Source: Lingula anatina
Lineage: Eukaryota > Brachiopoda > Lingulata > Lingulida > Lingulidae
Assembly: GCF_001039355.2 (NCBI RefSeq)
Contig: NW_019775529.1
Location: 101,733 to 165,732, forward strand
DNA: 64,000 nucleotides
Direction: 5' to 3'
The notes below the pieces were generated by a model. That model was given only the letters and a program-made list of their open reading frames with translations, made no database searches and was not told the DNA's origin. This document shows, one piece after another, positions 22,294-32,530 of the stretch. The translations under genes were made by a program, and so were the position numbers. Position 1 is the stretch's first letter. Each line of letters opens with the position of its first letter.

Positions 22294-23556
22294 AATTTAA
22301 AATTATTTATTTGGAATCCACCCCCACCACCACACATATGAAAAATGTGTGATCCCTCCTTCCCCTGTTTTTAAATTTTGGAATGAGCTTAAGTAGATTT
22401 TTTGTTTCGTCAGTTTGCTGATGTCATTCCCTGAGTGTACTGTACATGAAAAGAGACCAAATCTATAGAATTATCAACGCACTTTGATTCCATCTTGGGA
22501 GTTCAATCCCCTTCTGTTACTAGCCAGTGAAAACAGAAATTTTTTTTAGGGCTCATTTCCATAAAAAGTATTGCTCAAAATCAAGAAGAGGAATATTTTC
22601 CTGTTAAACCGATTGCATTCAGCGAGTCCTCGCGGAGTTGGACCGATATACGAAAACCGATAGTTTCAACTGGAATGAACTCTCAATTTTGTCGTTTTTC
22701 ATACAGTACTACTAAAAAGTTGAAGTACGTACTATACACTTATATGCACTGTTGGGCGAATAAAACCACAAGTTATAACATGGTGAAGAAGCTTTTATGT
22801 AAGTAATTGTTATGAATAATTAAATGAAATATCAAACACTTGCTCGGCGACAAAAATACAAAATGAGTGAAGAATGATGGAGATACATGTATGTTGTGAA
22901 GTTAACTTACGGTTCAGTTACATTGCACAAAGATCCATGTCTACTCCAAGCCAACAGGATTTGTCGCCAATAATTGTGCGACATTTTGCACACTCGGAAA
23001 CTATCCGTATACGACAGCTGCATTGGTTTCCATCGTTTCAGCACCTGTTTTCTGTAAACTGTAGCGGCGTCTGCTTTCCCCGCCTTCGCTCCTCCAAGTC
23101 CGCCAAATTAAAGATTTTTTCGAAGTTTTGATGTGTGATATAACAGCAAAAAATGTTTTTATATCAATGCAGTTATGCTTTGATATAAAGTGGTTTATGT
23201 TAAAATAATTTATAATTGCAGATTTCAATGTGAGATTCAATCAAGATGTAAATATATAGCCGAGACAAATATTTCAGGAAAATTCTAGCTCCACATGTCT
23301 GCTTTATTTTTCACTGATTTTCGCGGTTCTGTGATGGCAGCCAAAACGATCGGGTGTGGAGGTATAATGTAGCTTTTGAAAATTGGGAAATCGACACGAT
23401 CGGTTTACATTAATGGTAATTATTCCGTTTTTCGCACTATTTTGGTGACTTTACTTTATATTTAAGTGACAAACCATATTTCTGATTTACTTTTTTACTG
23501 TGTGGTTTAAATAAAAAGGCAGGTTGCTTCTACACGGCTTTTACACGGTTTGTTCA
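22294..23556. other. no recognisable gene
   Basis: Mostly AT-rich. A small GC-richer patch at about 22960-23105 could be a promoter or UTR, but no ORF of substance is linked to it. Confidence 0.4.
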
Positions 23557-23697
23557 CAATCAGGTACCAGTAGTGTGGTCCACTAACACAATCAGGTACC
23601 AATAGTGTGATCCACTAACACAATCAGGTACCAATAGTGTGGTCCACTAACACAATCAGGTACCAATAGTGTGGTCCACTAACACAATCAGGTACCA
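23557..23697. repeat. 32-bp minisatellite cut by the gap
   Basis: Four full units starting CAATCAGGTACCA and a partial fifth, nearly identical, run into the run of N. Confidence 0.95.
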
Positions 23698-23834
23698 NNN
23701 NNNNNNNNNNNNNNNNNNNNNNNNNNNNNNNNNNNNNNNNNNNNNNNNNNNNNNNNNNNNNNNNNNNNNNNNNNNNNNNNNNNNNNNNNNNNNNNNNNNN
23801 NNNNNNNNNNNNNNNNNNNNNNNNNNNNNNNNNN
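23698..23834. other. assembly gap
   Basis: 137 N. The 32-bp repeat on its left probably caused the break. A T tract lies on its right. Confidence 1.
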
Positions 23835-24077
23835 TTTTTTTTTTTTTGCAGAAATTGAAAGGGGGGGGCGTCAGGACCCCCCTGTCCCCCCTCTAAATCC
23901 AACACAAACAAGGTATCATTCAGTAGAAATTCCAACCAATTTCTAAATTTCCATGCATAAGGCATGATATTGCCCTTTCATTTCCAAATTACTCTCCCAA
24001 GAATGCATTCTAGACCCCCCTCAGCATACCTCTCTTAACTCTAGGGGTTATCATAACTAGGGCAGGTAACTACATGG

Positions 24078-24111
24078 CCGGGCTGGTAACTTTTCAGAGT
24101 TACCTGCCCGG
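24078..24111. other. GC-rich 14-bp hairpin
   Basis: CCGGGCTGGTAACT and AGTTACCTGCCCGG pair except for one T-T mismatch around a 6-base loop. Confidence 0.6.
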
Positions 24112-24189
24112 CGGTCTGGCTAGTAATTTCCTTGAATTTCATACACTGGCAGTACACAGCTGGAAACACAAATTTACCACAGAAACACG

Positions 24190-24610
24190 CATCAAACTAA
24201 CAATATGTCTTTATCCATGCTCTCAAAATATTAAAGCATTGTGAATACTTCGTAGAAAGGTAAAAAAAGTCATGAATAGACGGGCCCGTAGCCAGGGGGT
24301 TCGAAAGAACCACCCCTTTTGATGGGAAAAGGTCCACTCTGGGTAAAATTTGATCTAGATACATTAAGTTTTTATGGAAAATTGTCCACTTTTTCAAAAA
24401 AAGACCCCCCCCCTTTTGAAATTGCTGGCTACGGGCCTGATAGACATGCTGCATATTACCCAATCTATTTAAGGTTATTTCATGCATTTTGTTGGTATAA
24501 CAATCAATAAAACAAATATCAAACAAACAGCATGTCTTTATTTGTACTCTCAGAATATTAAAGCATTATGAACACTACACAGAAATGTTAAAAAATGATG
24601 CAAAGATATG
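24190..24610. repeat. direct duplication around a MITE
   Basis: AATATTAAAGCATTGTGAA with 80 or so flanking bases (24190-24280) recurs as a diverged copy at 24512-24605. The MITE at 24281 lies between the two. Confidence 0.65.
24281..24439. mobile_element. hAT-like MITE, CAGGCCCGTAGCC ends, 5-bp duplication
   Basis: Left terminus CGGGCCCGTAGCC, right terminus GGCTACGGGCCTG. ATAGA flanks both sides (24276-24280, 24440-24444). 159 bp, non-coding. It shares its interior (GTCCACTTTTTCA, CCTTTTGAAATTGCTGGCTA) with 36746-36868. Confidence 0.8.
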
Positions 24611-25260
24611 CTTAATACTACCAACTCTATAAAAGGTCATTCAGTCGATGCCATTTGGTCTACTTCGACTCACATGAAGCAGCCAAACTGTCAGGTGGCC
24701 TGACCGACCTACAGCCCACCAAATACCTCGACGCCCTGTCGACCCTTTTTTTTTTCGCTATAAAAAAACCTGGTATGTGTTGCTTTGGACAGAATATCAC
24801 TGAAATTTTCCGGGCATAACAATCCAAAACAACGGCCCCGTTCCCTTTATGACTTTATATAATTAATTGTCCTGTAATTTGAAAGTAATCCTAGAGATGA
24901 ATTTGATGGCAAAGCGGGCATATTTCCACGTGGCAGTAATACGCATGCGCAGAAAGCACATTTTCCGGCGTTTGCGACAACTGACTTCGATGGGTGGGGG
25001 GGGGGAAGGGGTGATTTTTTTTTTTTTTTTGAGAACGGATGAAAATCGGTGCGCGCGCAGGATGTCATCCATAAAATTAAAAAAGTGTGGCCTTATCATA
25101 TAATTATGACAGTTAAGCTTGTGAAGTGAATGGAATTCATGTCGACTCATTCGGTTCTGTACAAATCAGGTCTCTACTTCAATCATGCTCATGAATTAAA
25201 ATGATGTTGTAACTTTCCAAATTTGCAAGATATTTAAACAAATTCCTAATCTTATTGGTA
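24611..25260. other. no recognisable gene
   Basis: Non-coding with a poly-G and poly-T patch near 24993-25030. Confidence 0.5.
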
Positions 25261-27185
25261 ACAGTTTTCCCAAATTTATTGTTTAATAAAAATACACTTC
25301 AATAACACACAGTCAGTTGATAATCTTATCTCAGATTTTTACAGGTTTGAAGCTTCAGTTTTACAAATTTCAGAAACATTGGACTTCATTTGCCAAAATT
25401 ATTAACATTAAACTATATTCATCCATGGAATTTACCTTTCTATTCAATGTGATTTTCACTTTGCTGAAATTTATTGTTAAAAAAATACACTTCAATTACA
25501 CACAGTCAACGGAAAAGCTTATCCCAGATTTTTACAGGTTTGAAGCTTCAGTTGTACAAATTTCACAAACATTGGAATATATTTTCAAAAATTATTAACA
25601 TTTAACTATTTTCATCCATGGAATTTACCAGATTTTTCAATGCGATTTTCATTTTCACCAAATTTATTGTTTAAAAAAATACACTTCAAATATACACAGT
25701 CAGTTGATAAGCTTATCTCAGATTTCTACATGTTTGAAGCTTCAGTTGTACAAATCTCACAAACATTGAACTGTATTTGTGAAAATTATTAACATTTAAC
25801 TATTTTCATCCATTGAATTTACCAGCTTTTTCAATGCAATTTGCAGTTTTCCCAAATGTATTGTTTAAAAAAATAAACTTCAATTACACACAGTCAGTTG
25901 ATAAGCTTATCTCAGATTTTTACAGGTTTGAAGCTTCAGTTGTACAAATTTCAGAATCATTGGACTTCATTTGCCAAAATTATTAACATTTAACTATTTT
26001 CATCCATGGAATTTACCAGCTTTTTCAATGCAATTTGCAGTTTTCCCAAATGTATTGTTTAAAAAAAAAAACTTCAATTACACACAGTCAGTTGATAAGC
26101 TTATCTCAGATTTTTACAGGTTTGAAGCTTCAGTTTTACAAATTTCAGAAACATTGGACTTCATTTGCCAAAATTATTAACATTTAACTATTTTCATCCA
26201 TGGAATTTACCAGCTTTTTCAATGCAATTTGCAGTTTTCCCAAATGTATTGTTTAAAAAAATAAACTTCAATTACACACAGTCAGTTGATAAGCTTATCT
26301 CAGATTTTTACAGGTTTGAAGCTTCAGTTGTACAAATTTCAGAAACATTGGACTTCATTTGCCAAAATTATTAACATTTAACTATTTTCATCCATGGAAT
26401 TTACCAGCTTTTTCAATGCAATTTGCAGTTTTCCCAAATGTATTGTTTAAAAAGATTAACTTCAATTACACACAGTCAGTTGATCAGCTTATCTCAGATT
26501 TTTACAGGTTTGAAGCTTCAGTTGTACAAATCTCACAATTATTGAACTGTATTTGTGAAAATAATTAACGTTTAACTATTTTCATCCATGGAATTTACCA
26601 GATTTTTCAATGCAATTTGCAGTTTTCCCAAATTTATTGTTTAAAAAATACACTTTAATTACACACAGTCAGTTGATAATCTTATATCAGGTTTTCACAG
26701 GTTTGGTGCTTCAGTTGTACAAATTTCAGAAACATTGGACTTCATTTGCCAAAATTATTAATGTTTAACTATTTTCATCCATGGAATTTACCAGCTTTTT
26801 CAATGCAATTTGCAGTTTTCCCAAATTTATTGTTTAAAAAAATACACTTTAATTACACACAGTCAGTTGATAATCTTATATCAGGTTTTTACAGGTTTGA
26901 AGCTTCAGTTGTACAAATTTCACAAACATTGAACTATATTTGTAAAAATTATTAACGTTTAACTATTTTCATCCATGGAATTTACCAGGTTTTTTAATTG
27001 CAATTTGCAGTTTTCCCAAATTTATTGTTTAAAAAAATACACTTCAATTGCACACAGTCAGTTGATCAGCTTATCTCAGGTTTTTACTGGTTTGAAGCTT
27101 CAGTTGTACAAATTTCACAAACATTGAACTGTATTTGTAAAAATTATTAACGTTTAACTATTTTCATCCATGGAATTTGCCAATG
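25261..27185. repeat. 194-bp satellite, array 1
   Basis: About ten tandem monomers of about 194 bases. Landmarks repeat in each: TTCATCCATGGAATTTACCA, TTTGCAGTTTTCCCAAAT, ACACACAGTCAGTTGAT, TTTTTACAGGTTTGAAGCTT, TGTACAAATTTCA. Central monomers (25780-26560) are nearly identical and outer ones more diverged, as expected from unequal exchange. Each monomer holds a 69-codon ORF crossing into the next unit. Because 194 is not a multiple of three, these ORFs do not form one long frame and are probably not genes. Confidence 0.95.
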
Positions 27186-28016
27186 TGTTTTCTCAAATAT
27201 ATTGTTAAAAAATAATCACTTTACTTACACTCAGTAATATATAAACTGTTAGTTATATCTCATATTATTACAGTTGTTGAACTTTATTTGTATACACATT
27301 TCACTGAAAATTTAATTGTTGTGATCAAGTTAACATTAAAAATAATTAAAAATGTATGAATGTACCAGTCTGGGCAGAAACAAGTGCGACCACTTGTGAC
27401 AGGTCATTCACCACAACACTTATTTCTGCCATAACTATTTGGACGCTTGACAGTACAACATAGGTTTATATTTTTCTCAAACCTTGCTCTGGTTGCCTGT
27501 AAGGCTTCTGTCTTTCAAAAAATAATGTTAGTCATTTCAAAAATCCATTCTTCTGTCTTCTTTTTCAGGTGACCCTTTCCACACAGTAATGGCTTCTTGG
27601 TGAGCTGAGTGTACCTGTTCAGTCATGGCTATTCCTACAGGAAATGCAGGCAGCTACAAAATAAAGTCAGCAGCAAGATTATGGCTGTTTCCATGAGTAC
27701 AATACATGTGGCAAGATTAAGGACATTGTCAAATGGTGTGCCAACAGCCTGATTCCAGAAATGCATTGTAGAGAGGAAACTGTGTCTGGTATTGGTAGGA
27801 ATGTGAAGGCTGAAATGGGTATATATAGTTTTCCAGATGAGAGTTATGGGTAATTATCCACATTTTACACAGACAAACACAAATCTTCACATTTGACGTT
27901 TCATTTGAGACTAAATGATTTCTTGCAATATTGATACATTTATTTATTTATTTATATCTAAGGGGAATTTCTAGTTTTTAAAATCTTATTTTCAGTTATC
28001 TCAAATATTCTACAAA
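27186..28016. repeat. co-amplified spacer, copy 1, with exon-like ORF
   Basis: Non-satellite DNA of about 830 bases, repeated at 28745-29577 and in part at 30496-30840. It contains a 7-bp hairpin (ACAAGTG-CGAC-CACTTGT at 27380-27397), a GGCAGAAA/TTTCTGCC inverted pair, an acceptor-like CTTCTTTTTCAG at about 27558-27569 and an open frame 27665-27850 of 62 codons (DYGCFHEYNTCGKIKDIVKW..., then EETVSGIGRNVKAEMGIYSF...). The peptide looks like a captured exon. The same frame is broken in copy 2 by a small insertion. I do not recognise the source. Confidence 0.75.
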
Positions 28017-28744
28017 TACACTTCAATTACACACAGTCAGTTGATAATCCTATCTCAGGTTTTTACCGGTTTGAAGCTTCATTTGTACAAATTTCACAAA
28101 CATTGAACTACATTAGTAAAAATTATTAACATTTAACTATTTTCAACCATGGAATTTACCAGCTTTTTCAATGCAATTTGCAGTTTCCCCAAATTTATTG
28201 TTTAAAAAAATAAACTTCAATTACACACAGTCATGTGATAATCTTATATCAGGTTTTTACAGGTTTGAAGCTTCAGTTGTACAAATTTCAGAAACATTGG
28301 ACTTCATTTGCCAAAATTATTAATGTTTAACTATTTTCATCCATGGAATTTACCAGCTTTTTCAATGCAATTTGCAGTTTTCCCAAATTTATTGTTTAAA
28401 ATAATACACTTTAATTACACTCAGTCAGTTGATAATCTTATATCAGGTTTTTACAGGTTTGAAGCTTCAGTTGTACAAATTTCACAAACATTGAACTATA
28501 TTTGTAAAAATTATTAATGTTTAACTATTTTCATCCATGGAATTTACCAGGTTTATTAATTGCAATTTGCAGTTTTCCCAAATTTATTGTTTAAAAAAAT
28601 ACACTTCAATTGCACACAGTCAGTTGATCAGCTTATCTCAGGTTTTTACTGGTTTGAAGCTTCAGTTGTACAAATTTCACAAACATTGAACTGTATTTGT
28701 AAAAATTATTAACGTTTAACTATTTTCATCCATGGAATTTGCCA
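28017..28744. repeat. 194-bp satellite, array 2
   Basis: Nearly four monomers of the same family. The segment from about 26746 repeats at about 28308, giving a higher-order unit of about 1.56 kb with the spacer. Confidence 0.95.
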
Positions 28745-29577
28745 ATGTGTTTTCTCAAATATATTGTTAAAAAATAATCACTTTACTTACACTCAGTAAT
28801 ATATAAACTGTTAGTTATATCTCATATTATTACAGTTGTTGAACTTTATTTGTACACATTTCACTGAAAATTTAATTGTTGTGATCAAGTTTACATTAAA
28901 AATAATTAAAAATGTATGAATATACCAGTCTGGGCAGAAACAAGTGCGACCACTTGTGACAGGTTATTCACCACAACACTTATTTCTGCCAAAACTATTT
29001 GGACGCTTGACAGTACAACATAGGTTTATATTTTTCTTAAAACTTGCTCTGGTTGCCTGTAAGGCTTCTTTCTTTCATAATATAATGTAGGTCATTTCAA
29101 AAATCCATTCTTCTGTCTTCTTTTACAGGTGACCCCTTCCACACAGTAATGGCTTCTTGGTGAGCTGAGTGTACCTGTTCAGTCATGGCTATTCCTACAG
29201 GAAAATCAGGCAGCTGTAAAGACAGCAGCAAGATCATGGCTGTTTCCATGAGTACAATACATGATATGTGGCAAAATTAAGGACATTGTCAAATGGTGTG
29301 CCAACAGCCTGATTCCAGAAATGCATTGTAGAGAGGAAACTGTGTCTGGTATTGGTAGGAATGTGAAGGCTGAAATGGGTATATATAGTTTTCCAGCTGA
29401 GAGTTATGGGTAATTATCCACATTTTACACAGACAAACACAAATCTTCACATTTGACGTTTCATTTGAGACTAAATGATTTCTTGCAATATTGAAACATT
29501 TATTTATTTATTTATTTATATCTAAGGGGAATTTCTTGTTTTTAAAATTTTATTTTCAGTTATCTGAAATATCCTAC
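28745..29577. repeat. co-amplified spacer, copy 2
   Basis: Very similar to 27186-28016, with small indels including one that breaks the exon-like ORF near 29260. Confidence 0.9.
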
Positions 29578-30495
29578 AAATACACTTCAATTACACGCAG
29601 TCAGTCGATAAGCCTATCTCAGGTTTTTACCGGTTTGAAGCTTCATTTCTACAAATTTCACAAACATTGAACTATATTAGTAAAAATTATGAACATTTAA
29701 CTATTTTCATCCATGGAATTTACCAGCTTTTTCAATGCAATTTGCAGTTTTCCCAAATGTATTGTTTAAAAAAATAAACTTCAATTACACACAGTCAGTT
29801 GATCAGCTTATCTCAGATTTTTACAGGTTTGAAGCTTCAGTTGTACAAATCTCACAAACATTAAACTGTATTTGTGAAAATAATTAACATTTAACTATTT
29901 TCATCCATGGAATTTACCAGATTTTTCAATGCAATTTGTAGTTTTCCCAAATTTATGGTTAAAAAAAAAATACACTTTAATTGCACTCAGTCAGTTGATA
30001 AGCTTATCTCAGTTTTTTACAGGTTTGAAGCTTTAGTTGTACAAATTTCACAAACATTGAACTATAAATGCCGAAATAATTAACATTTAACTATTTTCAT
30101 CCATGGAATTTACCAGCTTTTTCAATGCAATTTGCAGTTTTCCCAAATTTATTGTTTGAAAAAAATTCACTTTAATTACACACAGTCAGTTGGTAAGCTT
30201 ATCTCAGGTTTTTACAGGTTTGAAGCTGCAGTTGTACAAATCTCAGAAACATTGGACTTCATTTGCCAAAATTATTAATGTTTAACTATTTTCATCCATG
30301 GAATTTACCAGATTTTTCAATGCGATTTGCAGTTTTCCCAAGTTTATTGTTTAAAAAAAATACATTTTACACACAGTCAGTTGGTAAGCTTATCTCAGGT
30401 TTTTACAGGTTTGAAGCTTCAGTTGTACAAATTTCAAAAACATTGAACTATATTTATAAAAAATTATTAACGTTTAACTATTTTCATCCATGGAC
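29578..30495. repeat. 194-bp satellite, array 3
   Basis: Nearly five monomers, more diverged from each other than those of array 1. Confidence 0.95.
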
Positions 30496-30899
30496 TTTGT
30501 GACAGGTCATTCACCACAATACTTATTTCTGCCATAACTATTTGGATGCTTGACAGTACAACATAGGTTTATATTTTTCTTTAAACTTGCTCTGGTTGCC
30601 TGTAAGGCTTCTGTCGTTCATAAATTAATATTAGTCATTTCAAAAATCCATTCTTCTGTCTTCTTTTTCAGGTGACCCTTTCCACACAGTAATGGCTTCT
30701 TGGTGAGCTGAGTGTACCTGTTCAGTCATGGCTATTCCTACAGGAAAAGCAGGCAGCTGTAAAGACAGCAGCAAGATCATGGCTGTTTCCATGAGTACAA
30801 TACATGATATGTGGCAAGATTATGGATCTTGTCAAATGGTTTCTGTACAAGTTTCACTAACATTGTACTATATTTGTCAAAATTATTAATTTTTAACTA
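30496..30899. repeat. truncated spacer copy 3 and satellite remnant
   Basis: Starts in the GACAGGTCATTCACCACAA part of the spacer and ends at TCAAATGGT. A remnant monomer (30841-30899) follows, interrupted by the Tc1 element and continued for a few bases at 31802. Confidence 0.85.
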
Positions 30900-31799
30900 T
30901 ACTGAACAAAAATATAAACGCACAAAAGAATATGTTGATTTATTTTCGTGTATTGAACTAAAGTATATAGCCAACAATAACAGCATATTTTCCTCAACAA
31001 ATAGACATCACTTTGATACCATTACAGGATGTTTAAGTGCACAGTCCAAGAGATAGGGGATCAACTACACCATGGGTGTCAACATCCTGAGTTCACAGAC
31101 ACTAATAACGAGTATGGCCACCATTAGCTTCGCGCAGAGCAGTACACCGACGGCGCATGGATATCACCAAGTTGTCAATAGTGGCCTGAGGGATATCATC
31201 CCATTCCTCCTGGAGTTGTGCTCGCAGTTAGTGAACATTCTCGGGAGCTGAGACATGATGGCCAAAACGCTGATCCAGAACATCCCACAGGTGTTCGATG
31301 GGCGACATATTGGGTGTGGTAGCACGTTGGCGGCAGGCATGTGGGTGGTTCCTATAGTGCTTCCAGTGTCTCTGAAGCGTGTTCTCAGACGGCTGACAGT
31401 GGAATGATGCACATTCAGGCATGCTGCAACTTCTGTTACCAACAAGCCAGCAATGAGCATGCCGATGGCACGCTCCCTCATGATTTCAGACATCTGTGGC
31501 ATGTTGACAAGTGACAGAAATGCACATTTTGGTGTGCCGTTTTATTGCCTAGACTGTAAGGAGTGTCTGTGTATTGGTCATACAGATTGACTTTCACTCC
31601 CTCATGCTCCATTAGTCTTATGGGTGAAAAACTGAACCTTTGAGTATACTCACGGGGAGCGGCCAAGTGAAACCAGACCACTATACTTGATCAAAACAAA
31701 TCCATCAGTTCACAAATAAACCATCAACCTGGTCATATTTCATAATTATCTATTTAAACTGACCATTTTAGTTTCGTGCGTTTATATTTTTGTTCAGTA
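30900..31799. mobile_element. Tc1-like element, internally deleted
   Basis: Terminal inverted repeats of at least 24 bp begin TACTGAACAAAAATATAAAC. TA flanks both ends (30898-30899 and 31800-31801). The surrounding TTAACTA and TTTTCAT match the satellite consensus, so uninterrupted monomers nearby give the empty site. At 900 bp it is shorter than complete Tc1 elements, and the transposase lacks its middle part. Confidence 0.9.
31164..31502 (-). pseudogene. Tc1 transposase remnant
   Basis: The N-terminus MPQMSEIMRERAIGMLIAGL and the following VTEVAACLNVHHSTVSRLRT form the first helix-turn-helix of Tc1 transposases. A frameshift and an internal deletion then join it to the C-terminal block NMSPIEHLWDVLDQRFG in another frame (31228-31422), which holds the last catalytic acidic residue. 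The second DNA-binding domain and the first two catalytic Asp residues are absent, so it cannot be active. Any mobility would depend on transposase from elsewhere. Confidence 0.85.
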
Positions 31800-31826
31800 T
31801 ATTTTCATGCTATTTTAATAGCTTAA

Positions 31827-32250
31827 AAGCATTATGTAATATTGCATCAAAATTGATGAAAAGCTTATTTTGGGCTCTGCCGCTATAGTGACTTTTAAAA
31901 AACCATGTCTTTAACTCTTCTTGGACTTACAGGAAAGAAACATAGGACTGAAATACAGCTTTAATTTGAAAATCGCTCTGTTTGGTTACTTTTTCTGGAA
32001 GTCAAACAGTTTTTGTTAAAATTTAGTTTTTAACATATCTGCATTTCAAGGTGCAACTTCCGTTGTTCTTTAAGACTTTCGCTAGTCACATTTTCTGTAT
32101 ATCCATGATACTTTTATTTTATTATTAAAAATTGATGGTCATTATACCGTAAAGCATTATATCAAATTGAAGAAAACCCGATTTTGGGCATTGCCTCCAT
32201 AGTGACCATTAAAGAAAAACCATGTCATTATGTAATATTGCATCATACAT
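31827..32250. repeat. diverged direct repeat
   Basis: AAAGCATTATGTAATATTGCATCAAA...GATTTTGGGC...ATAGTGAC...AAACCATGTC occurs at about 31827-31915 and, rearranged slightly, at 32150-32250. Confidence 0.55.
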
Positions 32251-32443
32251 TACTTGATACTAATGGATACATTTGTAATCTTTTTTCAAAAGTTATAAAT
32301 ACGAGGAAATAAAAGAGGAAACAACACTTTTATCATTACTGCTCATTGCTAAATAGGTTTATTTTAGGTCATACATCTACCAGTCAGCCCCGAATAGTAC
32401 CTCTCTCAATTATCAGTTACCAGTACTTTTTCATAGAATTAGA

Positions 32444-32530
32444 GACCATTCAGAACAGATGATCCGCGGACTAAATATGGCCGACAGGGCTTCAAAGCAG
32501 TGCTGACTAATTCCATGATGGCCTTGTGAC
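32444..32530. mobile_element. MITE family B, left-end fragment
   Basis: GACCATTCAGAACAGATGAT followed by CCGCGGACTAAATATGGCCG matches the left ends of the family. No right end was seen. Confidence 0.6.

Noticed and set aside
25971-28517. Series of 69-codon ORFs beginning MPKLL
   Set aside because: They are satellite monomers crossing unit borders. The 194-base period breaks the frame each time, so no repeated protein is formed.
25261-30495. CRISPR-like array
   Set aside because: Regular spacing, but the monomers are contiguous 194-bp satellite units without unique spacers, in a eukaryotic context.
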